From positions 1 to 64,000 of the forward strand of contig JAQBTQ010000011.1 of NCBI GenBank assembly GCA_027624855.1: a DNA stretch of 64,000 bases. The letters run 5' to 3'. Under the pieces are notes generated by a model. It was given only the letters and a program-made list of their open reading frames with translations, was not told the origin of the DNA and searched no databases. Position 1 is the stretch's first letter. Every line of letters starts with the position of its first letter. Source of the stretch: Bacteroidota bacterium. GTDB lineage: Bacteria > Bacteroidota > Bacteroidia > Flavobacteriales_D > Sanyastnellaceae. The translations under genes and the position numbers were made by a program. This document shows, one piece after another, positions 9,128-16,617 of the stretch.

Positions 9128-10612
9128 ATGAAGCGACTCAACTTCTTTTTATTCGGACTTTTTGCAAGCATTGGTGGAGCGACTTGTGCGCTATGGCTTC
9201 AAAATTTCACATCGGAAAAAACGAAATTCGATGCTGGTTCAACGGCTCCTACCTATGCGTTTGCAGCTGCACCGGTCCTCAGAAACACTTCACACTCTCC
9301 CACTTCATTCACCGCTGCTGCGGCCCAATCAGTTGATGCCGTAGTCCACGTAAAAACCCTTCAGAGAACTCAAACCTACATGCATCCCTGGTTCGAAGCA
9401 TTCGGATATGGCCATCCGGAAACCTTCGCTGCAGGATCAGGTTCGGGAGTCATCATTGACGGGAAGGGAATCATTGTGACAAACAATCATGTCATCAGCG
9501 GTGCTGAGTCGATCGAAGTATCCTTGAATAACAATCGAAGCTATGCGGCTGAAATCATTGGAACCGATCCATCGACAGACCTCGCCCTCTTGAAAATCCA
9601 AAGCGATGAAGAATTGCCGATCATACCATTCGGCTCCTCCGATGCAGTGGAAATAGGCGAATGGGTATTGGCCGTTGGAAATCCCCTTGATTTAACATCC
9701 ACCGTCACTGCTGGCATTGTTTCTGCCAAAACCAGAAGTATCAATTTACTCAGGAACAATCCAGAGACCTTGGAATACCCCATTGAGTCATTCATCCAAA
9801 CCGATGCAGCAGTGAATCCAGGAAACAGCGGCGGCGCGTTGGTCAATACCAATGGTGAACTCATCGGAATCAATACCGCTATTGCCTCAAAAACAGGCAG
9901 TTATACTGGGTATTCATTTGCAATCCCATCTAGCATCGTTCAAAAGGTTGCCGGGGATTTACTTGCATTTGGTGAAGTAAGACGAGCTTATTTGGGGATT
10001 CAGACTCAGCCCTTGGACGAAGCTTTGGCTGAAGAATTGAATGCACCAGATGCCATCGGTTGCGCGATTGTTGGGATCATACCAACAAGTGGTGCGGACG
10101 ATGCTGATTTGCAGATCAACGACATCATTCGGACAGTCAATGGTATGGAAATCATAAATTTCCCAGCTCTGCAGGAATGCATTGCAAAATACCATCCTGG
10201 TGACCGAGTGGAATTGGGGATTCTGAGGGATGGACAAGCCAAGAATGTACAGGTACAACTCAAAAACCGAGAAGGTCAAATCAATTCTGGCGGTTCTGCT
10301 GAAAACACCTCAAATCCCAATCATTCAATTCATTGGATAGAAAAATGTCAAGCAGGGCTCACAACCATTTCGGAAAGCATGAAAAGGAGCTTGAACATTG
10401 ATCATGGTTTACAAGTCGCCGCTTTAGGTGACGGGAAATTCAGCCGAGCGGGAATCCAAAAAGGGTTCATCATCACCAAAATCAATGGTGATCTTATTGA
10501 AAAAGCAGACCAAGTTCAATCCTATTTCATCCAAAAAGATGTCGGACTCTTGATTGAAGGGCTCTATCCGAATGGAAAGAGAGCATATTACGGTGTTGGC
10601 ACAGAAAAATGA
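9128..10612 (+). CDS. HtrA/DegP-family periplasmic serine protease with two PDZ domains
   Basis: 494 residues from the ATG at 9128. An in-frame TTG at 9104 would add eight residues, but MKRLNFFLFGLFASIGGATC is a better membrane-targeting start. The trypsin-like domain holds the full triad: His121 (TNNHVIS), Asp151 (STDLALLKI) and Ser234 (NPGNSGGALV). Two PDZ regions follow (about 265-385 and 395-490), the first with RRAYLGIQTQPLDEALAEEL and DIIRTVNGMEI. Such proteases degrade or refold misfolded envelope proteins. The hydrophobic N-terminus either anchors it or is cleaved. A tandem repeat lies upstream. The Lon-N-domain gene follows 30 bases on, a possible proteostasis pair. Confidence 0.92.
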   Translation: MKRLNFFLFGLFASIGGATCALWLQNFTSEKTKFDAGSTAPTYAFAAAPVLRNTSHSPTSFTAAAAQSVDAVVHVKTLQRTQTYMHPWFEAFGYGHPETFAAGSGSGVIIDGKGIIVTNNHVISGAESIEVSLNNNRSYAAEIIGTDPSTDLALLKIQSDEELPIIPFGSSDAVEIGEWVLAVGNPLDLTSTVTAGIVSAKTRSINLLRNNPETLEYPIESFIQTDAAVNPGNSGGALVNTNGELIGINTAIASKTGSYTGYSFAIPSSIVQKVAGDLLAFGEVRRAYLGIQTQPLDEALAEELNAPDAIGCAIVGIIPTSGADDADLQINDIIRTVNGMEIINFPALQECIAKYHPGDRVELGILRDGQAKNVQVQLKNREGQINSGGSAENTSNPNHSIHWIEKCQAGLTTISESMKRSLNIDHGLQVAALGDGKFSRAGIQKGFIITKINGDLIEKADQVQSYFIQKDVGLLIEGLYPNGKRAYYGVGTEK

Positions 10613-10642
10613 ACTCTATCTGCATTCGCTTGTTAAAGGGGT

Positions 10643-11257
10643 GTGCGAGCCGCAGACTCCTTTTGTGCCTTGTTTCCTCTTACCATCTTGCCACTTCCAG
10701 GCGAGCGGATAAACTTACACATATTTGAGCCCCGTTATCAGAAGCTTTTTGACATGCTGGAATCGGCTGAATTGGAAGAATTCGGCATACCGTTTTTCTC
10801 GTCCGATCCCAAGCAAAAAGGAATGCTCTTTGGCGGGATGATGCGCTTGATCTTCTCGACTCAAGCGAATGAAGATGGCGAGCGAGACGCCATGATTCAA
10901 TGCGTCGACCTATTCAAGATTGATCCCAGCACCATTGAAGATGCCAAGCATCCATCAAATTTCCCAAGTGGTCCCATACAGCGCCTGAGTCAATGGGAGG
11001 ATTGGATGGTGCCCAATGTTGCTCAAAAGGAAGCCCAATTATTAACAAAACTGAACACCGAATATTGCAATCCTCCATCCAGCAATCGAATCATTGATTG
11101 GATGATTCATTTCCAATTTGCAAAAGAAGATCGTTGGAGTGTCCTGCACGAAAATGATTCCCTTTCTCGATCAAAATCCTTTGCTCAAATCCTGCGTTTC
11201 AAGCGCATCATTGCTGAGCAGATTGCATCTTCAAAAGGAGGTCAATTTCTCAATTAA
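10643..11257 (+). CDS. LON substrate-binding (N-terminal) domain protein
   Basis: 204 residues, GTG start. FPLTILPLPGERINLHIFEPRYQKLF... near the N-terminus is the signature of the Lon protease N-terminal domain found as a stand-alone protein, here split as PLPGERINLHIFEPRYQ. No AAA+ ATPase or protease domain is present, so it is not Lon itself. Stand-alone copies are widespread; their function is not settled, though substrate recognition or adaptor roles have been suggested. It follows the HtrA gene by 30 bases. The start is uncertain: an in-frame TTG nine codons on would give a protein beginning just before FPLTILPLPG. Confidence 0.8.
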   Translation: MRAADSFCALFPLTILPLPGERINLHIFEPRYQKLFDMLESAELEEFGIPFFSSDPKQKGMLFGGMMRLIFSTQANEDGERDAMIQCVDLFKIDPSTIEDAKHPSNFPSGPIQRLSQWEDWMVPNVAQKEAQLLTKLNTEYCNPPSSNRIIDWMIHFQFAKEDRWSVLHENDSLSRSKSFAQILRFKRIIAEQIASSKGGQFLN

Positions 11258-11262
11258 GACCG

Positions 11263-11270
11263 TATTTTTG
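11263..11270 (+). promoter_or_regulatory. Bacteroidota -7 element four bases before the lipoprotein start
   Basis: TATTTTTG is an exact match to TAnnTTTG, and TCAC separates it from the ATG at 11275. Same geometry as at 4225 and 36372. It implies the unknown lipoprotein has its own promoter and a leaderless or nearly leaderless transcript, rather than depending only on the HtrA operon. Confidence 0.5.
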
Positions 11271-11274
11271 TCAC

Positions 11275-12051
11275 ATGAAGCGGATTACTATTGGGTTCGG
11301 CGGTTTCGTTATCGTCTTTTTGACATTGTTATTGATGGCATGCAAAGAAGGATCTGCACCACTGTATCGGTCCTTGGAATCGGAGCCAAGTGTGCAAGTC
11401 AGTCAAGATTTGAATCGTGACATGCTCGATTCAGTGGCCATTACGAATGAAGAAAATAGGTTGTTTGTCTCAATCGATACCTTGCAGGCTATAGCCACAG
11501 ATTTGACGGGATACTTCAGGGCAACGAATGAAGCCCGATGGAACGATTTGTTGCATTATTACCCCCTCCACAAAACGCCAAATGATTCAAGCATGAGGAA
11601 TAACATGACGAATCAAATGGACGAATGGACCAAGCGAGGTGTGAAAAACCGAACCGCTGCTGCTGAAATAATGTATGCAAGCAAGGTCTTTCTCGATGGT
11701 GATCAAGAAGTTGTTTTGCTCAATATGGATTTGCTCCATTTTGTAGAATTCTATCCAAACTATGACGGACCTCGACCTGACGGATTGAAAGGCATGATCA
11801 ATTCCAGCTATGGAAAAAATAATGGGACCTACAAAGAAACGTTTCTTGCCCCTGGGGATTCCATGCCATTGAAATATTGGGAAGTTGATGGACTCAGTCG
11901 AATATGGGCTGTCAGCCACGTAGATTCGTCGCATTGGTGTTTCCTGCCTCCAAATTTTAATGAGACCGGCGCATCATCAATGATGGGAGGAAGTGCCATG
12001 GTGGAGGCCCTACGCCACAGGCGAACAAATGATCCCACAGCCGAAAAATAA
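11275..12051 (+). CDS. Lipoprotein of unknown function
   Basis: 258 residues. The N-terminus is a lipoprotein signal peptide with lipobox LLLMAC (Cys23). I do not recognise the mature part. It is rich in acidic and aromatic residues and contains the segments TGYFRATNEARWNDLLHYY (about 82-100) and VSHVDSSHWCFLPPNF near the C-terminus; the first half of the mature chain looks alpha-helical and could hold or bind a partner in the periplasm. No enzyme motif is visible. It has its own perfect -7 element and ends in a small hairpin at the stop codon. The arginine-related genes follow 36 bases on, which may be chance. Confidence 0.7.
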   Translation: MKRITIGFGGFVIVFLTLLLMACKEGSAPLYRSLESEPSVQVSQDLNRDMLDSVAITNEENRLFVSIDTLQAIATDLTGYFRATNEARWNDLLHYYPLHKTPNDSSMRNNMTNQMDEWTKRGVKNRTAAAEIMYASKVFLDGDQEVVLLNMDLLHFVEFYPNYDGPRPDGLKGMINSSYGKNNGTYKETFLAPGDSMPLKYWEVDGLSRIWAVSHVDSSHWCFLPPNFNETGASSMMGGSAMVEALRHRRTNDPTAEK

Positions 12052-12065
12052 CAGGGGCTCCTGTT
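12050..12065 (+). other. Hairpin at the end of the unknown lipoprotein gene
   Basis: AACAGG and CCTGTT form a perfect 6-base stem around a GGCT loop, overlapping the stop codon of the lipoprotein gene. There is no run of T after it, so it is a weak terminator at best, or a stabilising 3' structure. Confidence 0.3.
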
Positions 12066-12087
12066 GACTTGAGCAACTTCAACCTGC

Positions 12088-13011
12088 ATGATTCCTGTAG
12101 ACTGGAACATTAAAGACGAGTGGCAACCGCTGGAGGCGGTAATGGTCGGAATTGGCCAAGGAATGGGCAATCCTCCTTCCTTGGATGACACTTACGACCC
12201 GCAATCAAGGCGTCATGTGCTGGCAGGCACCTTTCCTTCCGAATTTTCTGTATCCGAGGAGTTAGCCAAATTGGTTGAACTATTAGAAAACCGAGGGGTT
12301 CGAGTCTTGCGGCCAGATGCGTTGGGGCTCAATCAAGTGTTCACAAGGGACATCGGGTTCGTCGTAGATGACACGTTCATCATGACCCACATGGTAGAAG
12401 ACCGTATTCCTGAACAAGACGGTTTGCAATCGATGTTTAACAGAAATCCTGGAATGGTCATCAAACCCCCTATCACCGTTCAGATGGAGGGTGGTGATAT
12501 CATGCCTATGCGCGATGAAATCTGGGTGGGCTATGCGAAAGATGCTGAATTTCAATCGTATACCACAGCTAGAACAAATGAAGCGGCCATTGAGTGGTTT
12601 AAACACAAATTCCCTCACCGAACTGTCAGATCATTTGAATTGCAAAAATCTGATACGGATCCATGGAAAAATGCGCTACACCTGGATTGTTGTATCGCGC
12701 CTTTGGGCATGGGACATTTAATGATTCATAAGCCCAGTTTTAGAAACATGGATGAATTGAAGCCCATCCTTCAACGATATCCCGAATCGCATGTTTTAGA
12801 AATATCTGAAGATGAAATGCAGGCTATGCATTGCAACGTGCTCAGTCTATCCCCAAAAACCGTTCTCTCTGGAAAAGGATTCGACCGAACCAATGAGCAA
12901 ATGAAACGTTGGGGATATGAAGTCATTGAGGCCGATCTTCGCGAAACTTCAAAAATGGGTGGTTTGCTAAGATGCACCACCCTACCGCTGCGCAGAACTC
13001 CTATCTCATGA
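12088..13011 (+). CDS. Arginine deiminase / amidinotransferase-superfamily enzyme
   Basis: 307 residues. The pentein-fold active site can be followed: EGGD at 134-137, LHLD with His198, and the C-terminal nucleophile Cys296 in GGLLRCTTLPLRR. The last motif resembles the arginine deiminase ending (GGxRCMxMPL) more than the GGxHC of amidinotransferases. The N-terminus has WQPLEAVMVG, shared across the superfamily. Such enzymes act on the guanidino carbon of arginine, methylarginine or related compounds. The exact reaction is not fixed by sequence. It overlaps the ctlX-like gene by four bases (ATGA) and arginyl-tRNA synthetase follows, so an arginine or citrulline substrate is likely. Confidence 0.82.
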   Translation: MIPVDWNIKDEWQPLEAVMVGIGQGMGNPPSLDDTYDPQSRRHVLAGTFPSEFSVSEELAKLVELLENRGVRVLRPDALGLNQVFTRDIGFVVDDTFIMTHMVEDRIPEQDGLQSMFNRNPGMVIKPPITVQMEGGDIMPMRDEIWVGYAKDAEFQSYTTARTNEAAIEWFKHKFPHRTVRSFELQKSDTDPWKNALHLDCCIAPLGMGHLMIHKPSFRNMDELKPILQRYPESHVLEISEDEMQAMHCNVLSLSPKTVLSGKGFDRTNEQMKRWGYEVIEADLRETSKMGGLLRCTTLPLRRTPIS

Positions 13012-13946
13012 ATCAATCCAGTTCCAACGTCTTTATGATTCGCCCAAGCTCGTTTCGCATGAATGATGAAACAGCTACGAACAATCACTATCAAAAAGCG
13101 CTCGAAGGACGAAGTGAATTTTCAATCATTGAAAATGCCCAAGCTGAATTTGATGGATTGGTAAAAACTCTGATAAGTTCAGGAATAGAGGTGATTGTAT
13201 TCGAAGAGAATGCCGACCACGATACGCCCGATGCTGTATTTCCGAATAATTGGATTTCTACCCATGAGGATGGGTGTGTTTGTCTGTATCCCATGTACGC
13301 CAAGAATCGCCGGCTTGAACGCCGGGAGGACATCCCCTTAATTCTTGCTCATCAGTACCATTTCAATGTTTCTGAAATCATCGATTTCACGGAATTTGAA
13401 AGTCACGAGAAGTTTTTAGAAGGAACGGGAAGTATGGTGCTGGATCGCAAGCACAAAAAGGCATACGCTGCGCTAAGCGAGCGCACGGACCAACGCGCTC
13501 TTGAGCATTTTTGTGAACAAATGGATTATACGCCAGTTCCATTCAATGCATTCCAAACAATTGATAATCAAAGACTTTCTATTTATCACACGAATGTAAT
13601 GATGAGCGTTGGTTCTGGCTTCGCGGCCATTTGTCTTGATGCAATTGATGATCCAGTAGAAAAAAATAGTGTGATGCAATCCCTAAAGGAAGATGGACTG
13701 GAAATCATTGTGTTGGATGAAAATCAAATCAATCAATTCGCTGGAAACATGCTCGAGTTGGTTGGCACTGGAGGCCAACCTTTTGTTGTCATGAGTGAAC
13801 AAGGCCTGAATTCGCTTCGACCCGCTCAAATAAGTGCCATAGAGGCCCACGCTCAAATCATCAGCGCTCCCTTGACTACCATTGAAACACTTGGTGGTGG
13901 AAGCGCACGATGCATGATTGCCGAAATTCACCTGGCCAGGTCTTAA
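13008..13946 (+). CDS. ctlX: Citrulline hydrolase CtlX-like protein (pentein fold)
   Basis: 312 residues from the ATG at 13008. An upstream in-frame start at 12972 is rejected because 13008 gives the standard ATGA coupling with the preceding gene. Motifs of the CtlX group are MIRPSSFRMNDETA near the N-terminus, PDAVFPNNWISTH (about 67-79), EGTGSMVLDR, His194 in YHTNVMMSVG, and the nucleophile Cys302 in GGGSARCMIAEIHL. CtlX of Francisella hydrolyses citrulline to ornithine, carbon dioxide and ammonia. The neighbour is an arginine-deiminase-like enzyme, which would supply citrulline. If both act as the family suggests, the pair converts arginine to ornithine and ammonia without carbamoyl phosphate. 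argS begins 10 bases downstream. Confidence 0.8.
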   Translation: MNQSSSNVFMIRPSSFRMNDETATNNHYQKALEGRSEFSIIENAQAEFDGLVKTLISSGIEVIVFEENADHDTPDAVFPNNWISTHEDGCVCLYPMYAKNRRLERREDIPLILAHQYHFNVSEIIDFTEFESHEKFLEGTGSMVLDRKHKKAYAALSERTDQRALEHFCEQMDYTPVPFNAFQTIDNQRLSIYHTNVMMSVGSGFAAICLDAIDDPVEKNSVMQSLKEDGLEIIVLDENQINQFAGNMLELVGTGGQPFVVMSEQGLNSLRPAQISAIEAHAQIISAPLTTIETLGGGSARCMIAEIHLARS

Positions 13947-13956
13947 TCCACTTTCG

Positions 13957-15753
13957 ATGAGAGAACTTGATCAACTGCTTACAAAATCTGCCATTCAAGC
14001 CATCAAAGACTGCTTTGGTGACAATGTAGATCCTGGCATCATTCAATTTCAACAAACACGCGTAGAATTTGAGGGTCATCGAACCTTGGTGGTCTTTCCT
14101 CTCACCCGGATTTCTAAACTATCTCCAGAAGCAACTGGAGAAAAATTAGGACAATGGCTCGTGCAGCATGAAGACTTGATTCAATCCTATCAAGTGGTCA
14201 AAGGCTTTTTGAATTTATCGGTGTCCGCAGACTACTGGACGAATCAGCTGTTGCGGGCATCAGCTATGAATCCCTATGGTTTTCAGGAGCCAGAATCCAA
14301 GCCGTTGGTCATGGTCGAATATTCTTCTCCCAACACCAACAAACCCCTGCACTTGGGTCATTTGAGAAATAATTTTCTGGGATTCAGCGTGGCACAAATC
14401 TTAAAAGCCGCAGGTCATCAAGTCAAAAAAGTCCAAATCATCAATGACCGGGGCATTCACATTTGCAAATCCATGGTGGCATGGCAACGATTTGGTGAAA
14501 ATGAAACCCCCGAGTCCAGCGGGCTGAAAGGCGACAAACTTGTTGGCAAATACTATGTAGCATTTGATCGTGCTTACAAAGAAGAAATCCAATCTCTGTT
14601 GGCCAACGGTGCAGATGAGGATACAGCAAAAAAGGAAGCCCCACTCCTCATTGCCGCTCAAGAGATGTTGCATCAATGGGAAAAAGGCGAGCCCGCTGTA
14701 GTCGAGCTTTGGAAACAAATGAATGGCTGGGTATATGACGGATTCGATGCAACGTATGCCGAAATGGGGGTCGATTTTGATCACCTCTATTATGAATCAA
14801 ATACCTATCTCCTCGGAAAGGATGAAATTGCTCGAGGATTGAAAAAAAATGTCTTTTTCCAAAAAGACGATGGTAGTGTTTGGATTGATCTTTCTGAGGA
14901 TGGATTGGATGAGAAACTGCTGTTGCGCAAGGATGGTACAGCCGTGTATATGACCCAGGACATAGGGACAGCCATCAAGCGCTACGAAGATTTTCCTGGT
15001 CTTGATCGACAGATTTACACCGTGGGAAATGAGCAGGAATACCACTTCAAAGTGTTATTCAAGATCCTAGAAAAATTAGGTGTTCCCGGTGCCAACCGAA
15101 ATTTCCATTTGAGTTATGGAATGGTCGAGTTGCCAGAGGGTAAAATGAAATCGAGGGAAGGAACGGTCGTTGACGCTGATGATCTTCTGAAGGAAATGGC
15201 CGAAACTGCCCAACAAATGGCAATCGACCTCGGAAAGGTTGAAGGCCTCGATGAAGAAGCCATCAAGACATTATCCAAGCAAGTTGGGTACGGCGCATTG
15301 AAGTATTTCCTTTTGAAAGTATCTCCGACCAAATCCATGATGTTCGATCCGAAAGCATCGATTGATTTTATTGGTAATACCGGTCCTTTCATACAATTCA
15401 ATTTTGTCCGAGCATCCAGCGTGATTCGCAAATGCCAGGAAGCGGGCATAACGACTGACATTGGTGCCATTGACGCCGAGGCCTGGGACGAATTGGAACT
15501 TCGCTTGATACAAGACCTGCTGATTTGGCCTGAAACCCTGGAACTCGCTGCAGAACAATATGACCCGAGCATCATTGCCAATCACTGCTATGAAATCACT
15601 AAGGCATATTCTCGATGGTATCAAGATCACAGCATCTTGAAGGAATCCAATACTTCAAAGCAACATGCGCGAATTTCGTTGACCAAACTGTTCATTCATG
15701 AGATTGAAATCGCCATGAAACTTTTGGGTGTCGAAATGCCGGAAAGGATGTAA
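13957..15753 (+). CDS. argS: Arginyl-tRNA synthetase
   Basis: 598 residues from the ATG at 13957; an open frame extends 13 codons upstream into ctlX but MRELDQLL is the natural start. The N-terminal tRNA-binding domain (about 1-110) is followed by the class I signature NKPLHLGHLRNN (HIGH region) and, near residue 395, GKMKSREGTVV, the KMSK-equivalent loop in the form common to one ArgS subgroup. The C-terminal anticodon-binding DALR domain ends ...VEMPERM. It charges tRNA-Arg with arginine in the cytoplasm. It is the last gene of the plus-strand run and converges on the small membrane protein gene 10 bases away. Confidence 0.96.
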   Translation: MRELDQLLTKSAIQAIKDCFGDNVDPGIIQFQQTRVEFEGHRTLVVFPLTRISKLSPEATGEKLGQWLVQHEDLIQSYQVVKGFLNLSVSADYWTNQLLRASAMNPYGFQEPESKPLVMVEYSSPNTNKPLHLGHLRNNFLGFSVAQILKAAGHQVKKVQIINDRGIHICKSMVAWQRFGENETPESSGLKGDKLVGKYYVAFDRAYKEEIQSLLANGADEDTAKKEAPLLIAAQEMLHQWEKGEPAVVELWKQMNGWVYDGFDATYAEMGVDFDHLYYESNTYLLGKDEIARGLKKNVFFQKDDGSVWIDLSEDGLDEKLLLRKDGTAVYMTQDIGTAIKRYEDFPGLDRQIYTVGNEQEYHFKVLFKILEKLGVPGANRNFHLSYGMVELPEGKMKSREGTVVDADDLLKEMAETAQQMAIDLGKVEGLDEEAIKTLSKQVGYGALKYFLLKVSPTKSMMFDPKASIDFIGNTGPFIQFNFVRASSVIRKCQEAGITTDIGAIDAEAWDELELRLIQDLLIWPETLELAAEQYDPSIIANHCYEITKAYSRWYQDHSILKESNTSKQHARISLTKLFIHEIEIAMKLLGVEMPERM

Positions 15754-15763
15754 ATGTTCTGGA

Positions 15764-16156
15764 TTAAATCTGGTCTAGTCTGCGGTAAATACGGTGACCA
15801 GGAATTTCAATCACTATAGCAAATGCATCATTTGGAATGGAATGAAGACAGTCTACAATTGATTGACTGACCATTTCATCAAAAAATGGTTTCGATTGAA
15901 TCCCTTTGTTCAGTTCAAAAAACATTTTCACTGGCACCGTTGATGGCACTTCCAGTGCCAATCGAATCTGGATTTCACCCGCTACAGTTCGATTCACATC
16001 TACCTCTTTCAATCCCCCCTGAACGGCTAATTCAACTCCCTTACGCATTTGGTGCGTCATTCGCTTCAACAGCACATAAAACCCCATAAGCACCAATACC
16101 AGCAGTAGAGCCCAGCTGGCTGTTTGTATCATATCAATGAATTGTCCTGATTCCAT
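15764..16156 (-). CDS. Small single-pass membrane protein of unknown function
   Basis: 130 residues from the ATG at 16156; a TTG three codons upstream would overlap the preceding gene, so the ATG is preferred. One membrane segment near the N-terminus (about 10-29, WALLLVLVLMGFYVLL) is followed by a basic stretch and a ~90-residue soluble domain ending in IVIEIPGHRIYRRLDQI. I do not recognise the domain. The positive-inside rule puts the soluble part in the cytoplasm (KRMTHQMRKG just after the membrane segment). It is probably co-transcribed with the DUF493 gene directly upstream. Confidence 0.6.
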   Translation of the reverse strand: MESGQFIDMIQTASWALLLVLVLMGFYVLLKRMTHQMRKGVELAVQGGLKEVDVNRTVAGEIQIRLALEVPSTVPVKMFFELNKGIQSKPFFDEMVSQSIVDCLHSIPNDAFAIVIEIPGHRIYRRLDQI

Positions 16157-16161
16157 CAAAA

Positions 16162-16449
16162 TCAAAGCGAAATGACACCAGGAATATTGGCTGCCCGTTC
16201 ATAATGCTCAAAAACTTCATCAGCTTTGTGTACCAACTTCGTAATGGTGTGAGCAGTATACCGCCCATTTCGTGAAGGGCGCGATGAAAAATTCGAAGAG
16301 GCAGAAAAAATTGCTCTTAACTGCTCTTCTCCATCCCCATCAGTCGGAACAATGAATTTAAACGAAAATGAACAGGGCCATGTATGGGTTTCGTTCAATT
16401 GTTTTCGCAATCGCTCTTTTCGCTCTTCCGGTGTCTCGTCTTGTTGCAT
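16162..16449 (-). CDS. DUF493 (YbeD-like) family protein
   Basis: 95 residues. WPCSFSFKFIVP followed by a second half with SRPSRNGRYTAHTITKLV matches the DUF493 fold, a ferredoxin-like alpha-beta regulatory domain reminiscent of ACT domains. The SxxGxY(T/V)S-type core is seen as SRNGRYTAHT. Family function is not established; a role as small-molecule-binding regulator has been proposed from the fold. Cytoplasmic. It is the first of two close minus-strand genes and has a 168-base gap upstream. Confidence 0.75.
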   Translation of the reverse strand: MQQDETPEERKERLRKQLNETHTWPCSFSFKFIVPTDGDGEEQLRAIFSASSNFSSRPSRNGRYTAHTITKLVHKADEVFEHYERAANIPGVISL

Positions 16450-16617
16450 GAATGTATTGAAATCACTGTAAAATTAAAGCCAATTCGAAAGAGTGATGTC
16501 GGTGATGATGGAAAGTTCAAAAACGACAAGAAGGGACCGCACCGAAATGCAGCCCCCTCCCTAGGAATCAGTCTTGCCAGACTCGAATTCGCTAATTAGT
16601 CGTTTTAAACGCGGTGA
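16450..16617 (+). other. Longest intergenic stretch of the window (168 bases)
   Basis: It lies upstream of the DUF493 gene and downstream of the giant secreted protein gene, both on the minus strand. Two short inverted repeats are present: AGTCT-TGCC-AGACT at 16570-16583 and CGTTTTAAACG at 16601-16611, the latter six bases from the giant gene's stop codon. Neither is followed by a clear T run on the minus strand. No small reading frame or RNA gene stands out. Confidence 0.4.

Noticed and set aside
15100-15180. Defective KMSK loop in ArgS
   Set aside because: GKMKSREG is a form used by a whole subgroup of arginyl-tRNA synthetases.
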